Below are positions 39,915-48,087 of a stretch of 64,000 bases of DNA, one piece after another. Position numbers and translations under genes: made by a program. The stretch spans positions 1-64,000 of the forward strand of contig JBDUDK010000048.1 in the NCBI GenBank assembly GCA_040002995.1, read 5' to 3'. The notes below the pieces were generated by a model that did no database searches, was not told the origin of the DNA, and worked only from the letters and a program-made list of their open reading frames with translations. The stretch is from JBDUDK01 sp040002995. GTDB lineage: Bacteria; Actinomycetota; Acidimicrobiia; Acidimicrobiales; Ilumatobacteraceae. Numbering within the stretch: the first letter of the stretch is position 1; every line of letters begins with the position of its first letter.

Positions 39915-40598
39915 TCAGGTGGGAACGGCCTCGAGGAACTCGAGCGCGGCGTCGATGAAACGGAAGTCGTTCGGGGTGGCGAAGTGGTCGCAGCCCTTCA
40001 AGGTGACCAGCCGGGCGTCGGGCAGGGCCGCCACCAGTGGATCCGGCGGACCGGCGAAGTCTTTGTCACCGAGCACGACGAGAACGGGAAGGACGACGCG
40101 CGCCAGACGTTCGACCGAAAGATCACGCGAGTGCGGCCGGCGCAAGCATGCCGCCAGCGCCGAAGGGTCGTTCCCCGGCTGGTGTGCGTATTGGGCAAAC
40201 AGTTGCGCGGTGACGTCGTCGGGATCGCCTTGTCCCTCGACCGCGCGCACGAGCGAGTCGTTGCCATCATCGCGAAACACGTTCGCGCCGACTCCTGCCA
40301 CGACGAGGCGTCCGAAGCGCTCGGGCGCGCGGCACGCCAGCTCGAGCAGGGTCATCGCGCCGAGCGAGAAACCGACCGCGTCGAACCGTTCGTCGCCCAC
40401 CGCACTTGTTATCGCCGTGGTGAGATCGGCGTAGGCCTCGGGCGCATGGGGCATTGGCGCCGTTCCGTGTCCGAGAAGATCGACGCCGATGACGCGTCGC
40501 CCCGCGTCGTTCAGGAGGGCCTCCCAGCCCGGCTCCTGCCAGGTGCGGCGGAAGGAGCCACCCCAGCCGTGGACGAGGACGACCGGTTCGGTGCGCAC
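39915..40598 (-). CDS. Alpha/beta-hydrolase
   Basis: This 227-residue protein has VVLVHGWGGSFRRTW (oxyanion HGWGG, residues about 6-16), VIGVDLLGHGTAPMP, the nucleophile elbow GFSLGAM (Ser about 78), VLVVLGDKDFAGP with the acidic residue, and DHFATPND with the catalytic His near the C-terminus, so the Ser-Asp-His triad is intact. Esterase, lactonase or C-C hydrolase activity cannot be distinguished. GTG start. It lies 4 bp upstream of Sua5 and 28 bp downstream of a small conserved gene. Confidence 0.9.
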   Translation of the reverse strand: MRTEPVVLVHGWGGSFRRTWQEPGWEALLNDAGRRVIGVDLLGHGTAPMPHAPEAYADLTTAITSAVGDERFDAVGFSLGAMTLLELACRAPERFGRLVVAGVGANVFRDDGNDSLVRAVEGQGDPDDVTAQLFAQYAHQPGNDPSALAACLRRPHSRDLSVERLARVVLPVLVVLGDKDFAGPPDPLVAALPDARLVTLKGCDHFATPNDFRFIDAALEFLEAVPT

Positions 40599-40626
40599 CG
40601 GCGCACCGTAGACGCCACGCTCTCGA

Positions 40627-40830
40627 TCAGGCGGAAACAGCGGCCTCGACCGCGCGAATCGACTTGATGTCGACCGTGCGGAAGCTGGCGAGCCGGGTGC
40701 TCCAGCAGTCGACGACGGCGCGGCCCGGCGCGGTGCGGAAGAACGTCGTCAACGGCCCCTCGAGTTGGTACGCGTCGGCACCGTCGACGCGCTCGGTGGA
40801 GTCGTTCGTGAGCGACACGAGATAGGCCAT
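40627..40830 (-). CDS. Small hypothetical protein (67 residues)
   Basis: This short reading starts at an ATG with no strong ribosome site (MAYLVSLTNDSTERVDGADAYQLEGPLTTFFRT, ending DIKSIRAVEAAVSA). It looks like a compact beta-alpha protein; GPLTTFF and TVDIKSIRAVE are plausible strands. It is codirectional with and 28 bp from the hydrolase gene, consistent with co-transcription. No family is recognised. Coding is supported by length, context and lack of any better frame. A longer in-frame start at 40941 would add 37 residues unlike a structured protein. Confidence 0.65.
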   Translation of the reverse strand: MAYLVSLTNDSTERVDGADAYQLEGPLTTFFRTAPGRAVVDCWSTRLASFRTVDIKSIRAVEAAVSA

Positions 40831-40978
40831 GCATCGACGGTACGCCGATCGTCCTGTGCGGCGATAGAGGATGACGGTGTGAGTTGTCGCGTCCGAACGG
40901 TGGACGCCTGTGGACGCGCGCCGCCTACTCGGTGTGTCCAACCCCTAGACGTTCAGACGGTTTGTTTTCGTGGGGGCC

Positions 40979-40991
40979 CGTTTCGAGGTTT
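40979..40991 (-). repeat. Dispersed intergenic 13-mer AAACCTCGAAACG (reverse strand)
   Basis: CGTTTCGAGGTTT reads on the reverse strand exactly as the 13-mer at 9981-9993. It lies just downstream of the GT4 gene (stop at 41014) within the 40831-41013 gap. The rest of that gap shows only a short TGGACGC tandem repeat (40901-40917) and no gene or clear RNA. A terminator-linked or mobile palindromic repeat is possible. Confidence 0.5.
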
Positions 40992-41013
40992 GGTGCGGCC
41001 GGTCGACGGCGCG

Positions 41014-42180
41014 CTAGTCGGCGTGATGACGGTGCGCGTCGACGGCGATCGCTTCAAGCGTCCCGAGCGCCGTGGCCTCCCACGTGAGGGCCTGCGCCCG
41101 CACGCGAGCACCGTCGGCAAGTCGCTTGCGCTGAGCTTCGTCGCTCAACAACTCGGCGATCGCGTCGTCGAGCCGCTCCGCGGGCACCAACACTCCCGAG
41201 ACTCCATTGCGTACCGCATCGCGATGACCGGCGATATCAGTGACCGCCGCGGGCGTGCCGCACGCGGCGGCTTCGGTAATCGTCATGCCCCAACCTTCCG
41301 CGGCGGACGCGCTCGCGACGAGCCAGGCCCTGCGGTACAGGCTCACGAGGTCGTCGTCGGTGATGCGTCCCGCGAGCGTCACCCACGCCTTGGCTCCGTT
41401 TGCCGCTATGCGCGAGACGAGGTGATCGTGTTCGGCGCCGTCGCCGACGATCACAAGATGGGCGTCGGCGACACGCTCGCGGACCCGCGCCATGGTGTCG
41501 ATCAACACGTCGAGGCGCTTGACGGGCATCAGGCGGCCGACGGCGACGACGAGCGGGTGAGGGGACTTCTTGCGCCCAGGGGTGAACCGTCGATCAATGC
41601 CCGGCGGAACGACGCGCACGCGCGCGGGATGAAAGTGGAGTTGGTCGATGAGCTCACGGCGACTCGACTCCGAGAGAGTGACGATCGTCGACCTGCGATA
41701 GACCGGCGGCGCGATACGGCGCTCGACCGTCTCGCCGATACGGGCGAGATTCGGCGGGAGCACCATCGACCACATCGGCCCGTGCACGTGATGGCAGAAG
41801 ACCACTCGCGGACCTCTGCACCACAACGGCGACCAGAAAGGCATGCCGTTCCAGATCTCGACGAGCGCGTCGCGCGGACCGTGGCGGCCGGCGAGCTCGG
41901 CGACCACGGCGCGCGGGAACACCAGATAGCGCCCGGCGCGCCGGACCACGCGATAGCCGTCCCGGCACGCGTCGGGCGGATGGCCTTGCGCGTACGACGT
42001 CCGGATGGTGACGTCGATGCCGGCCTCGGCCCAAAGTGCCGCAATCGCGGCAGCATGGAGCTCTGATCCGCCTGCCTCGACATCGGCCAGGTCGCGCCAG
42101 GCGAGAACGTGGATGCGGCGGAGCCTCGCCGCTCTGGCCATCGCGTCGAGTTCGGCGATGGCGCTGGCGTGGTCGATCAC
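41014..42180 (-). CDS. GT4-family glycosyltransferase
   Basis: This 388-residue GT-B enzyme has an N-terminal acceptor domain with IHVLAWRDLADVEAGGSELHAAAIAALWAEAGIDVTIRT (the GGSE loop) and a C-terminal donor domain with RVRVVPPGIDRRFTPG, LVVAVGRLMPVKRLDVLIDTMARV (the K-R-LD donor site), LVIVGDGAEHDHL and SAAEGWGMTITEAAACGTPAAVTDIAGHRDAV (EX7E motif). It transfers a nucleotide-activated sugar with retention of configuration on the cytoplasmic side of the membrane. GTG start, divergent from the methyltransferase gene at 42260. Sugar and acceptor unknown. Confidence 0.94.
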   Translation of the reverse strand: MIDHASAIAELDAMARAARLRRIHVLAWRDLADVEAGGSELHAAAIAALWAEAGIDVTIRTSYAQGHPPDACRDGYRVVRRAGRYLVFPRAVVAELAGRHGPRDALVEIWNGMPFWSPLWCRGPRVVFCHHVHGPMWSMVLPPNLARIGETVERRIAPPVYRRSTIVTLSESSRRELIDQLHFHPARVRVVPPGIDRRFTPGRKKSPHPLVVAVGRLMPVKRLDVLIDTMARVRERVADAHLVIVGDGAEHDHLVSRIAANGAKAWVTLAGRITDDDLVSLYRRAWLVASASAAEGWGMTITEAAACGTPAAVTDIAGHRDAVRNGVSGVLVPAERLDDAIAELLSDEAQRKRLADGARVRAQALTWEATALGTLEAIAVDAHRHHAD

Positions 42181-42259
42181 AGCGTTCCCCGGGGCGGTAG
42201 GGCGGGACTTCGTACATTATGTCGACGCACCGAATGTCGACCCACCGACCAGGAGAACC

Positions 42260-43057
42260 GTGAAGCTCACTGGCGAGCGTCCAATTGAAGGCAAAACCCC
42301 CGATTCTCTTCTGGCCCTCCATGAAGCGGGGTACCGTGAGGTGCTGGCACGGATCGGGCCCGGGCGCTTTCTCGATGTTGGTTGCGGATTAGGTGATGGC
42401 AGCGCCACCTTCCTCGCCCCCGAACGAGACGTGGTCGGCGTTGACTATGACCCCGACACCGCCGCTGTGGCCCACCGACGTCGACCCGCGCTTCATGCGG
42501 CCTGCTGCGATGGAGCCAAAACCTCCCTGCGCGCCGAGTCATTCGATTGGGTGTGCTCGTCGCATCTCATCGAGCATTTCGCCGACCCGGAACCGCATGC
42601 CCACGAGTTGGCGCGCGTGCTCAATCCGGGTGGCACCGCGTTCTTCATCACGCCGAACAAGCCCGCCGACTTCGAGAACCCTTATCACCTCTCGTTGTTC
42701 GGTCCGGAAGAACTCGCGGCGATGCTGCGGCGTCACTTTGCGAGCGTCACCGTTTTCGGACTCGACGGTGACGCCGTCGTCAAGGCCGACTTTGCCAGCC
42801 GGCGCGCGCTTGCTCGCAAGCTTCTCGCCCTCGATGTGTTCGATCTCCGCCACCGCCTCCCTCGCCGCTGGTACGTCGGCCTTCATGCCGCGGCCCGACG
42901 CCTCGCCTACCCGATCGCCCGGCGACGCGCCGCCGATCGAGCTGCGATAACGGCTGACCGCTTCTCGGTGGTCGACGCGATCGACGACACGACGCTCGTG
43001 TTGTTCGCGGTCGCCCGTCAGCCGGTGGTTGCCACGAGCTCTCGTTCGATGGGCTGA
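42260..43057 (+). CDS. Class I SAM-dependent methyltransferase
   Basis: This 265-residue cytoplasmic methyltransferase of the Methyltransf_11 type has RFLDVGCGLGDGSATFL (SAM motif I, near residues 35-51), VVGVDYDPDTAAVA, AESFDWVCSSHLIEHFADPEPHAHELARVLNPGGTAFFITPNKPADFENPYHLSLF (motifs II-III and the H.EH of the SSHLIEHF type). The GTG at 42260 has AGGAG 4 bp upstream and is chosen over a longer frame that shadows the GT4 gene. It probably decorates a sugar or lipid intermediate made by the surrounding cluster. The 3' end overlaps the convergent GT39 gene by 40 bp. Confidence 0.9.
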   Translation: MKLTGERPIEGKTPDSLLALHEAGYREVLARIGPGRFLDVGCGLGDGSATFLAPERDVVGVDYDPDTAAVAHRRRPALHAACCDGAKTSLRAESFDWVCSSHLIEHFADPEPHAHELARVLNPGGTAFFITPNKPADFENPYHLSLFGPEELAAMLRRHFASVTVFGLDGDAVVKADFASRRALARKLLALDVFDLRHRLPRRWYVGLHAAARRLAYPIARRRAADRAAITADRFSVVDAIDDTTLVLFAVARQPVVATSSRSMG

Positions 43058-44364
43058 GGCCACTCACGCTCTCGCGTGTCGTCAACGCGTGCCCGCCCGA
43101 TGAACCCGATGCCGGCATCGATCGCCACCGCCGCGAGGAGGCAGAGCACCCCCTCGGCCGACGCTCGGTAGCGGGTCTGGGCAAATGTGAGTGTCACCGA
43201 CACGAACACGGTGACGATCGGCGCAAGGAGCGGGAAGACCAGGATGTCGCGTCGCCGCAGGACTCTGCCGCCGAACACCGCGAGCACCGCTAACACGTAG
43301 TAGCCCCCGAGACTCGTATAGGCCACCCACTTGTCGCGACCCTCGGGAAAGATGTCGAATCCCGCCTGCTGCAGTGGACGGTAGAGGCCTGTGATCCGTC
43401 CCCACCGTGCCAGCAGCACGGCGGGAATCCGATCGAGGTGGTCGCCGATGTAATCGAGCGACTCCTCCTTGTAGGCGGCGGCGCGAGTCGACTCGTCGGA
43501 GTTCGTGAGCGTGAGGCCGCGCTTGTCGAGGATGTCGGTGACGCAATAAATGCTCCAGTACCCGATCGCCTCGCCGTAGTACGTACGGTCGCATGTCCCG
43601 CTCGCGAGCGTGATCTCGAAGCCGGACGACAGGTACACAGGTTTCTCGAAGCGGGAGAGGTTGTATCCGACCCACGGGGCCACGACGGCTGCGCATACGA
43701 CAGCGGCGAGCGCGACGTGGCGGGCGCGCGCGGCGCGGGTGAGTGACGACGCGAGGAGAATGAGCGGAACGATGACGAGCACGGACAACAACAGCAACTC
43801 GGCGCGTGACAACGCGGCCAGTGCCACGGTGGCTCCGAGAGCGGCGGCGCGTGCGAGCGACGGTCGCTGCCAGTAGCGGTATGCGAGAAGAACGGTCGTG
43901 GACACCGCAAGCAACGCGAAGGTCTCCGACTGGAGCATGGTGTCTTCTGACCAGATGTTCGGGTAGACGGCGACGAGGGCTGCGGCGACCAGGCCGACCC
44001 GTGCCCCCGCGATCGCCCGGCCCGCCAGTCCGGTCACCGCGATCGTGGCCCCACCGACGAGACACGATGCGAGGAGATGAGCGGTGACCGTGCGCAGGCC
44101 CACGAGTGTGACTGCGGTGAGGTAGAGCAGATACACCGGCGGATGATCGGCGGCCTCGACCCTGACGTGCTGGAGGAGGTAGTCGACGGGCTCGATGAAG
44201 CCGTGTCCGTCGGCCAGCAGGTTGGCGCCGTGGTGGTAATAGAACGCGTCGCCCCACACCACGGCGTGGCGCCGCCAGGCCATCACGTAGATGACGCGCC
44301 ACGCCAGGCCCGCGAGGGTGATGCCCGCGAGAACGACGCGGAACTGCCGACCTCTGTCAGCCAT
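43018..44364 (-). CDS. GT39-type membrane glycosyltransferase
   Basis: This 448-residue polytopic protein opens with a helix (VVLAGITLAGLAWRVIYVMAWRR), then VWGDAFYYHHGANLLADGHGFIEPVDYLL and AADHPPVYLLYL, the GT-C first loop with DAFYYH and HPP. About nine to ten helices follow. An external segment TCDRTYYGEAIGYWSIYC is shared with the 34297-35532 protein. The ATG at 44364 was chosen because it overlaps the DUF2304 stop by 8 bp; the longer in-frame reading enters that gene. It belongs to a leftward run of overlapping polysaccharide genes from 52393. Confidence 0.9.
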   Translation of the reverse strand: MADRGRQFRVVLAGITLAGLAWRVIYVMAWRRHAVVWGDAFYYHHGANLLADGHGFIEPVDYLLQHVRVEAADHPPVYLLYLTAVTLVGLRTVTAHLLASCLVGGATIAVTGLAGRAIAGARVGLVAAALVAVYPNIWSEDTMLQSETFALLAVSTTVLLAYRYWQRPSLARAAALGATVALAALSRAELLLLSVLVIVPLILLASSLTRAARARHVALAAVVCAAVVAPWVGYNLSRFEKPVYLSSGFEITLASGTCDRTYYGEAIGYWSIYCVTDILDKRGLTLTNSDESTRAAAYKEESLDYIGDHLDRIPAVLLARWGRITGLYRPLQQAGFDIFPEGRDKWVAYTSLGGYYVLAVLAVFGGRVLRRRDILVFPLLAPIVTVFVSVTLTFAQTRYRASAEGVLCLLAAVAIDAGIGFIGRARVDDTREREWPQPIERELVATTG

Positions 44365-44707
44365 CCACGGTCTCTGGCTGGTCGGCCCGCAGGAGCGCAA
44401 CCTCCTCAGCGAGAGTGCGTACCTTGCTCTCGAGGCGAGACAGCTCCCACGAGAAATGCACGACCACGAAGAAGAGGAAACCGACAGCAAGGAAGAGGAA
44501 GGTCGTCGGCGCGTAGTAGACGCCAAGGCGATCGGAGATCCACTCCAGAAGCGACGGTACGGCGGCCAGCGGGACGAGCAGCACGCCGATCGTCAGCCAC
44601 AAGAGCGCGTACTTGCTCCGGAGTTGGTGCAGGCGGACCAGGCGTAAGACGTACAGCGCGGCGACCACAGCGGCGACGATCACGAGCACATGGGCACGGG
44701 TGGTCAC
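44357..44707 (-). CDS. DUF2304-family small membrane protein
   Basis: This 116-residue protein has three hydrophobic helices (VLVIVAAVVAALYVLRLV; YALLWLTIGVLLVPLAAVP; TFLFLAVGFLFFVVVHFSWEL) and a short coiled C-terminus (SRLESKVRTLAEEVALLRADQ). The LRSKYALLWLT segment is the DUF2304 hallmark. These proteins nearly always sit beside a GT2 dolichyl-phosphate-mannose-synthase-like gene, as here (GTGA overlap), and may anchor or assist it at the membrane. That role is inference from context. Confidence 0.88.
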   Translation of the reverse strand: MTTRAHVLVIVAAVVAALYVLRLVRLHQLRSKYALLWLTIGVLLVPLAAVPSLLEWISDRLGVYYAPTTFLFLAVGFLFFVVVHFSWELSRLESKVRTLAEEVALLRADQPETVDG

Positions 44708-45417
44708 GATTGCCTCCTCGGACGATGGCGGGTGGCTGAGGCGAGGATGCCGATGAGAAGCCGGAGATAGTTGACCACGAGTTTCAGGCGCCGCGTGGAA
44801 GCCTGACCCGCGGCGCGGGGGCGCATCGGGGTAGGCACCTCAACCACGGTGTAGCCCGCTTCGCACACCATGATGAGCACTTCGACGGTGTCGGCGAGGT
44901 ACTCGACCGGATAGTCGCGTGCGAGCAACTCGATGAGCGGACGGTCGAACGCGCGAAAGCCCGAAGTCGTGTCGGTGAATGCCTGCCCTGTGCGCCAGTG
45001 CACTATCCGGTGCAACAGACCCATCGCCCGGTGCCGTAGCCACCCGACCGGGTAGGCGTCGGACCCTTCAGAGAAACGAGTCCCGATGGCGAGGTCGGCT
45101 CCGCCGTCGAGCGTAGCCAGCAGCGCCTCGATGGCGGCCGGTGGGTGTTGCCCGTCCGCGTCGACGACGACGGCGCGCTCGTAGTGGTGCTCAACCGCGT
45201 AGCGCAGCCCCGCTCGTACCGCTCCGCCGACGCCGAGATTGAACGGCAACCGGAGCACCGCCGCGTTGCCCTTGTGGGCGATGGCGGCGGTGGCGTCGGT
45301 GGAGCCATCGTCGACCACGAGAACGTCGACGGACGGCACACCGCTCGCCAGTTCCTTCAACGTCGCCGCGAGCGACGCTTCTTCGTTGTAGGCCGGTATC
45401 ACCACGAGCGCGGTCAC
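44704..45417 (-). CDS. GT2 glycosyltransferase (polyprenyl-phosphate sugar synthase-like)
   Basis: This 237-residue cytoplasmic GT-A enzyme has ALVVIPAYNEEASLAATLKEL, VLVVDDGSTDATAAIA (DDGS), RLPFNLGVGGAVRAGLRYA, VVDADGQHPPAAIEALL (metal-binding DAD), FTDTTSGFRAFDRPL and a basic C-terminus. It likely charges polyprenyl phosphate with a sugar used by the GT39/AftD-type transferases nearby. The GTG at 45417 gives the usual opening and follows the acyltransferase stop by 7 bp; a GTG at 45471 would add 18 residues and overlap that gene by 47 bp. Its stop overlaps the DUF2304 start. Confidence 0.9.
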   Translation of the reverse strand: MTALVVIPAYNEEASLAATLKELASGVPSVDVLVVDDGSTDATAAIAHKGNAAVLRLPFNLGVGGAVRAGLRYAVEHHYERAVVVDADGQHPPAAIEALLATLDGGADLAIGTRFSEGSDAYPVGWLRHRAMGLLHRIVHWRTGQAFTDTTSGFRAFDRPLIELLARDYPVEYLADTVEVLIMVCEAGYTVVEVPTPMRPRAAGQASTRRLKLVVNYLRLLIGILASATRHRPRRQS

Positions 45418-45424
45418 GGCGCTC

Positions 45425-46609
45425 TCAGCGCCAGCCGGACGTGAGCGCGAGCGCGGGTCGTTCGATGACACGCCAGCTCACCCAGCCCACGACCGCCGAA
45501 ATGCCCACCGTAGGCAGCAACAGTCCCCAAAAGTGGCCCGAGAAGAGCGGCCAGCCCATGACCGACCCGACCTCGCGCAGCACGTACTGGTGCCAGAGGT
45601 AAACGCCGTAGGAGACCACCCCAAAGCCGGCGATCGGCGGCAAGTCGAGAACATCGAGGATGCGACTCGGTCGGCGACCCCTGAGCGCGACGGGGGCGAC
45701 GAGGAGGAGGCCGGCGACGGCGTAGAGCGTCTGGCGGAACATCTCACGCGAGAACGATGACACGACAAGCCCCCGCTCGAGACCAAGCTGGGTCGAGACG
45801 AACCAGAACACCGCCAGCGCGGCCCCCCAACAGGCGACGGCGTGCTGACCAATCTGAGTCGCGTCGGCGACGAACGAACGCCGTTGCGCCCACACGCTGA
45901 GCACGGCGAGCGCCATGCCCGGCGCGAACAGATCGATGAGTGACGGCAACCAGTAGCGGGTGATTTGGAACCAACGGGTGGGCAGCACGGCGTGGAACCC
46001 CAGCCGGAAGACGAAGCTGGACACAAACAAGAGCGCGATCGAGCCGAGCAACACGAGGGCTCTCCGATTCACGCCTCGGCCCGCGAGCCAACGGCGCATG
46101 AACATCGCCCACAGCGGCAGCAGAAGGTAGAAGCTGAGCTCCGTCGCCAGGCTCCAGCTCTGCGTGATGCCCGAGATGAAACGACCCGGGTGGTAAATGT
46201 GCGTGAGGCTCAGCGAGAAGAACAGGCCGCTCCCGCCGCGCACGTCGATGCCGTGACCGATCAGGATCACGATGGTGGCCACGATGTATGCCGGGTAGAT
46301 GCGCCCCAGTCGTCGGACCCAGAATTTGTACCGATCGGGAAGCGGCTGGTCGTCGAGCAGTGCCGCCGCGAACGGTCGGGTGAGCAGGAACGCGGAGATG
46401 GCAAAGAACACCGGCACGCCGATGTCCATGCGCGTGAAGTAGTAGCCCCAACGCGTGCGAAACGTTGTGCCCGACACGAAACCCGTGTGGTGGCAGATGA
46501 TGAGGAGTGCGGCGATCGCTCGCAGGCCGTCGAAACCGGCCAGCGAGTGAGGGGTCGGAGCGGTCGCGAAGGCAGACTTCGGTTGGGTAGCGGTGGATCG
46601 CACCGCCAT
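45425..46609 (-). CDS. Acyltransferase-3 family membrane protein
   Basis: This 394-residue protein of about ten helices carries the family signature GFDGLRAIAALLIICHHTGF (catalytic His pair), DIGVPVFFAISAFLLTRPF, FWVRRLGRIYPAYIV (the R..R..P.Y site) and SWSLATELSFYLLLPLW. It O-acetylates or otherwise acylates extracytoplasmic glycans or glycolipids with cytoplasmic acyl-CoA. The ATG overlaps the upstream flavoprotein stop by one base (TGATG). Part of the overlapping leftward series. Confidence 0.92.
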   Translation of the reverse strand: MAVRSTATQPKSAFATAPTPHSLAGFDGLRAIAALLIICHHTGFVSGTTFRTRWGYYFTRMDIGVPVFFAISAFLLTRPFAAALLDDQPLPDRYKFWVRRLGRIYPAYIVATIVILIGHGIDVRGGSGLFFSLSLTHIYHPGRFISGITQSWSLATELSFYLLLPLWAMFMRRWLAGRGVNRRALVLLGSIALLFVSSFVFRLGFHAVLPTRWFQITRYWLPSLIDLFAPGMALAVLSVWAQRRSFVADATQIGQHAVACWGAALAVFWFVSTQLGLERGLVVSSFSREMFRQTLYAVAGLLLVAPVALRGRRPSRILDVLDLPPIAGFGVVSYGVYLWHQYVLREVGSVMGWPLFSGHFWGLLLPTVGISAVVGWVSWRVIERPALALTSGWR

Positions 46610-48087
46610 CAGTGCATCACCGGCGCCGCCCGGCCGGTACCTCGTTCCGGATCGGTCGCAGTTTCTGTCTCTTCGTGATAATCCTCTTCGACGTTCACCG
46701 CCCACACGTCGTGGTGGGCACCGTCGACGATGTTCTCGACGACCAGCATTGCGGTCAGCATCGAGTGATCCTGGTTGTTGTACTTGTGCATGCCATTGCG
46801 CCCAACGGGGTGGACGTTCGGGGCGTGCCGTGCCAGCCAGGCGCGGAGGACCTCGACGTTCGCGACATACGTGGCGTCATACACCGGATACGCCTTGGGC
46901 ATGCGGACGACATAGCCCGCCTCGACGAGTTCGGCCGGCACCAAGCCGATGCGGGCCAGCTCGGCGGTGGCGAACGCCACGAGTTCCTCGTCGGGCTTCT
47001 CCCACAGATCGTCACCCTCGTTCACGAAGTACTCGAGCCCGAGGCAGGTGCGGCCCTCTTTGACGAGGTAGGGCGACCACGAGCCGAAGTTCTGGATGCG
47101 GCCGAGTTGCACTTCGGGCGCGTGCACATAGATCCAGTTGTCTGCGAACGCCGCGCTCGCCGGTACGACGAGGGCAACGGTGACGAAGTCGCGGTAGCGC
47201 AACCCCCGTGCCGCGGCGAGGGCTTCGTCAGATGGGGCGGGGGTCATCGACGCGAGGAGCGAGCTGATGGGCATCGACGAAATCACATGCGCCGCCGGGT
47301 AACGAGTTCGGGCCCCATCGGTCTCGGTGATGACGGCGGTGGCCTGACCGGCCTGGTGCTCGATGGCCACCACACGCGCATCGAGCACGACCTTGGTACC
47401 CGCGGCCTCGACCTGCTCGCGACACCGTTCCCACATCATCCCCGGACCGAACTTCGGATACTGGAACTCCTCGATGAGCGAGGTGATGTCGGTCTGCTGG
47501 CGTCGGGGCAAGACAGAGTTGAATAGTGCCTTGCCGAGCGAGAGGTTCTTGATTCGTTGGGCGGCCCAGTCGGCCTGTATCGACGTGGCGGGCACGCCCC
47601 AGACCTTCTCGGTGTAGGTCTTGAAGAACATGCGGTAGAGGCGCCAGCCGAAGCGGGCCGCGGTCCACCCCTCGAACGTGGTGAGGTCCTTCGGTTTGTG
47701 AATACGCGCCCAGAGATACGACCCAACACACAAGAGCGATTCGCGCAGGCCGAGGTTGCGCAAAGCATTGGACGCGCGCAGGGGATAGTCGAAGAACTTG
47801 CCCCGGTAATAGATGCGGCTCATACGGGGTCGCGTAAGGAAGTCGTCCGGTCCGAGGATCTCATGCCAAAGGTGCGACACCGCGGGCACCTTGGTGAAGA
47901 AGCGATGACCGCCGATGTCGAAGCGCCAGCCGTCGCGCTCGACCGTACGGCTGATGCCGCCGACGGTGGTGTCGGCCTCGACCACCGTCGCCCGCTCACC
48001 CTTCGTGGCTAGCATGCGCGCGGCGGTGAGACCCGCCGGACCGGCGCCGATGATGACGATGTGGTTGTCGCGCGACCCGTCAATCAT
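46609..48087 (-). CDS. UDP-galactopyranose mutase/HemY-like FAD oxidoreductase
   Basis: This 492-residue flavoprotein has IVIIGAGPAGLTAARMLATKGERATVVEADTTVGGISRTVERDGWRFDIGGHRFFTK near residues 10-66, that is a Rossmann FAD site, the VGG and the GGHRF motif of the UGM/amine-oxidase superfamily, then SRIYYRGKFFDYPLRASNAL, which resembles the substrate region of UGM-like proteins, and KVWGVPATSIQADWAAQRI. The end carries GRNGMHKYNNQDHSMLTAMLVVENI, the FAD-closing segment. It is either a sugar-ring mutase or a related enzyme for surface glycans. It overlaps the AftD-like gene by 8 bp. Not haem biosynthesis, given the context. Confidence 0.85.
   Translation of the reverse strand: MIDGSRDNHIVIIGAGPAGLTAARMLATKGERATVVEADTTVGGISRTVERDGWRFDIGGHRFFTKVPAVSHLWHEILGPDDFLTRPRMSRIYYRGKFFDYPLRASNALRNLGLRESLLCVGSYLWARIHKPKDLTTFEGWTAARFGWRLYRMFFKTYTEKVWGVPATSIQADWAAQRIKNLSLGKALFNSVLPRRQQTDITSLIEEFQYPKFGPGMMWERCREQVEAAGTKVVLDARVVAIEHQAGQATAVITETDGARTRYPAAHVISSMPISSLLASMTPAPSDEALAAARGLRYRDFVTVALVVPASAAFADNWIYVHAPEVQLGRIQNFGSWSPYLVKEGRTCLGLEYFVNEGDDLWEKPDEELVAFATAELARIGLVPAELVEAGYVVRMPKAYPVYDATYVANVEVLRAWLARHAPNVHPVGRNGMHKYNNQDHSMLTAMLVVENIVDGAHHDVWAVNVEEDYHEETETATDPERGTGRAAPVMH

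Noticed and set aside
40831..41013. Possible small RNA or extra gene in this 183-bp gap
   Set aside because: No frame with a ribosome site and no convincing stable fold beyond the short dispersed motif and a small tandem repeat.
46609..48087. Protoporphyrinogen oxidase (HemY/HemG) annotation
   Set aside because: The FAD motifs are shared by the whole superfamily, and the neighbourhood is glycan synthesis with no haem genes.
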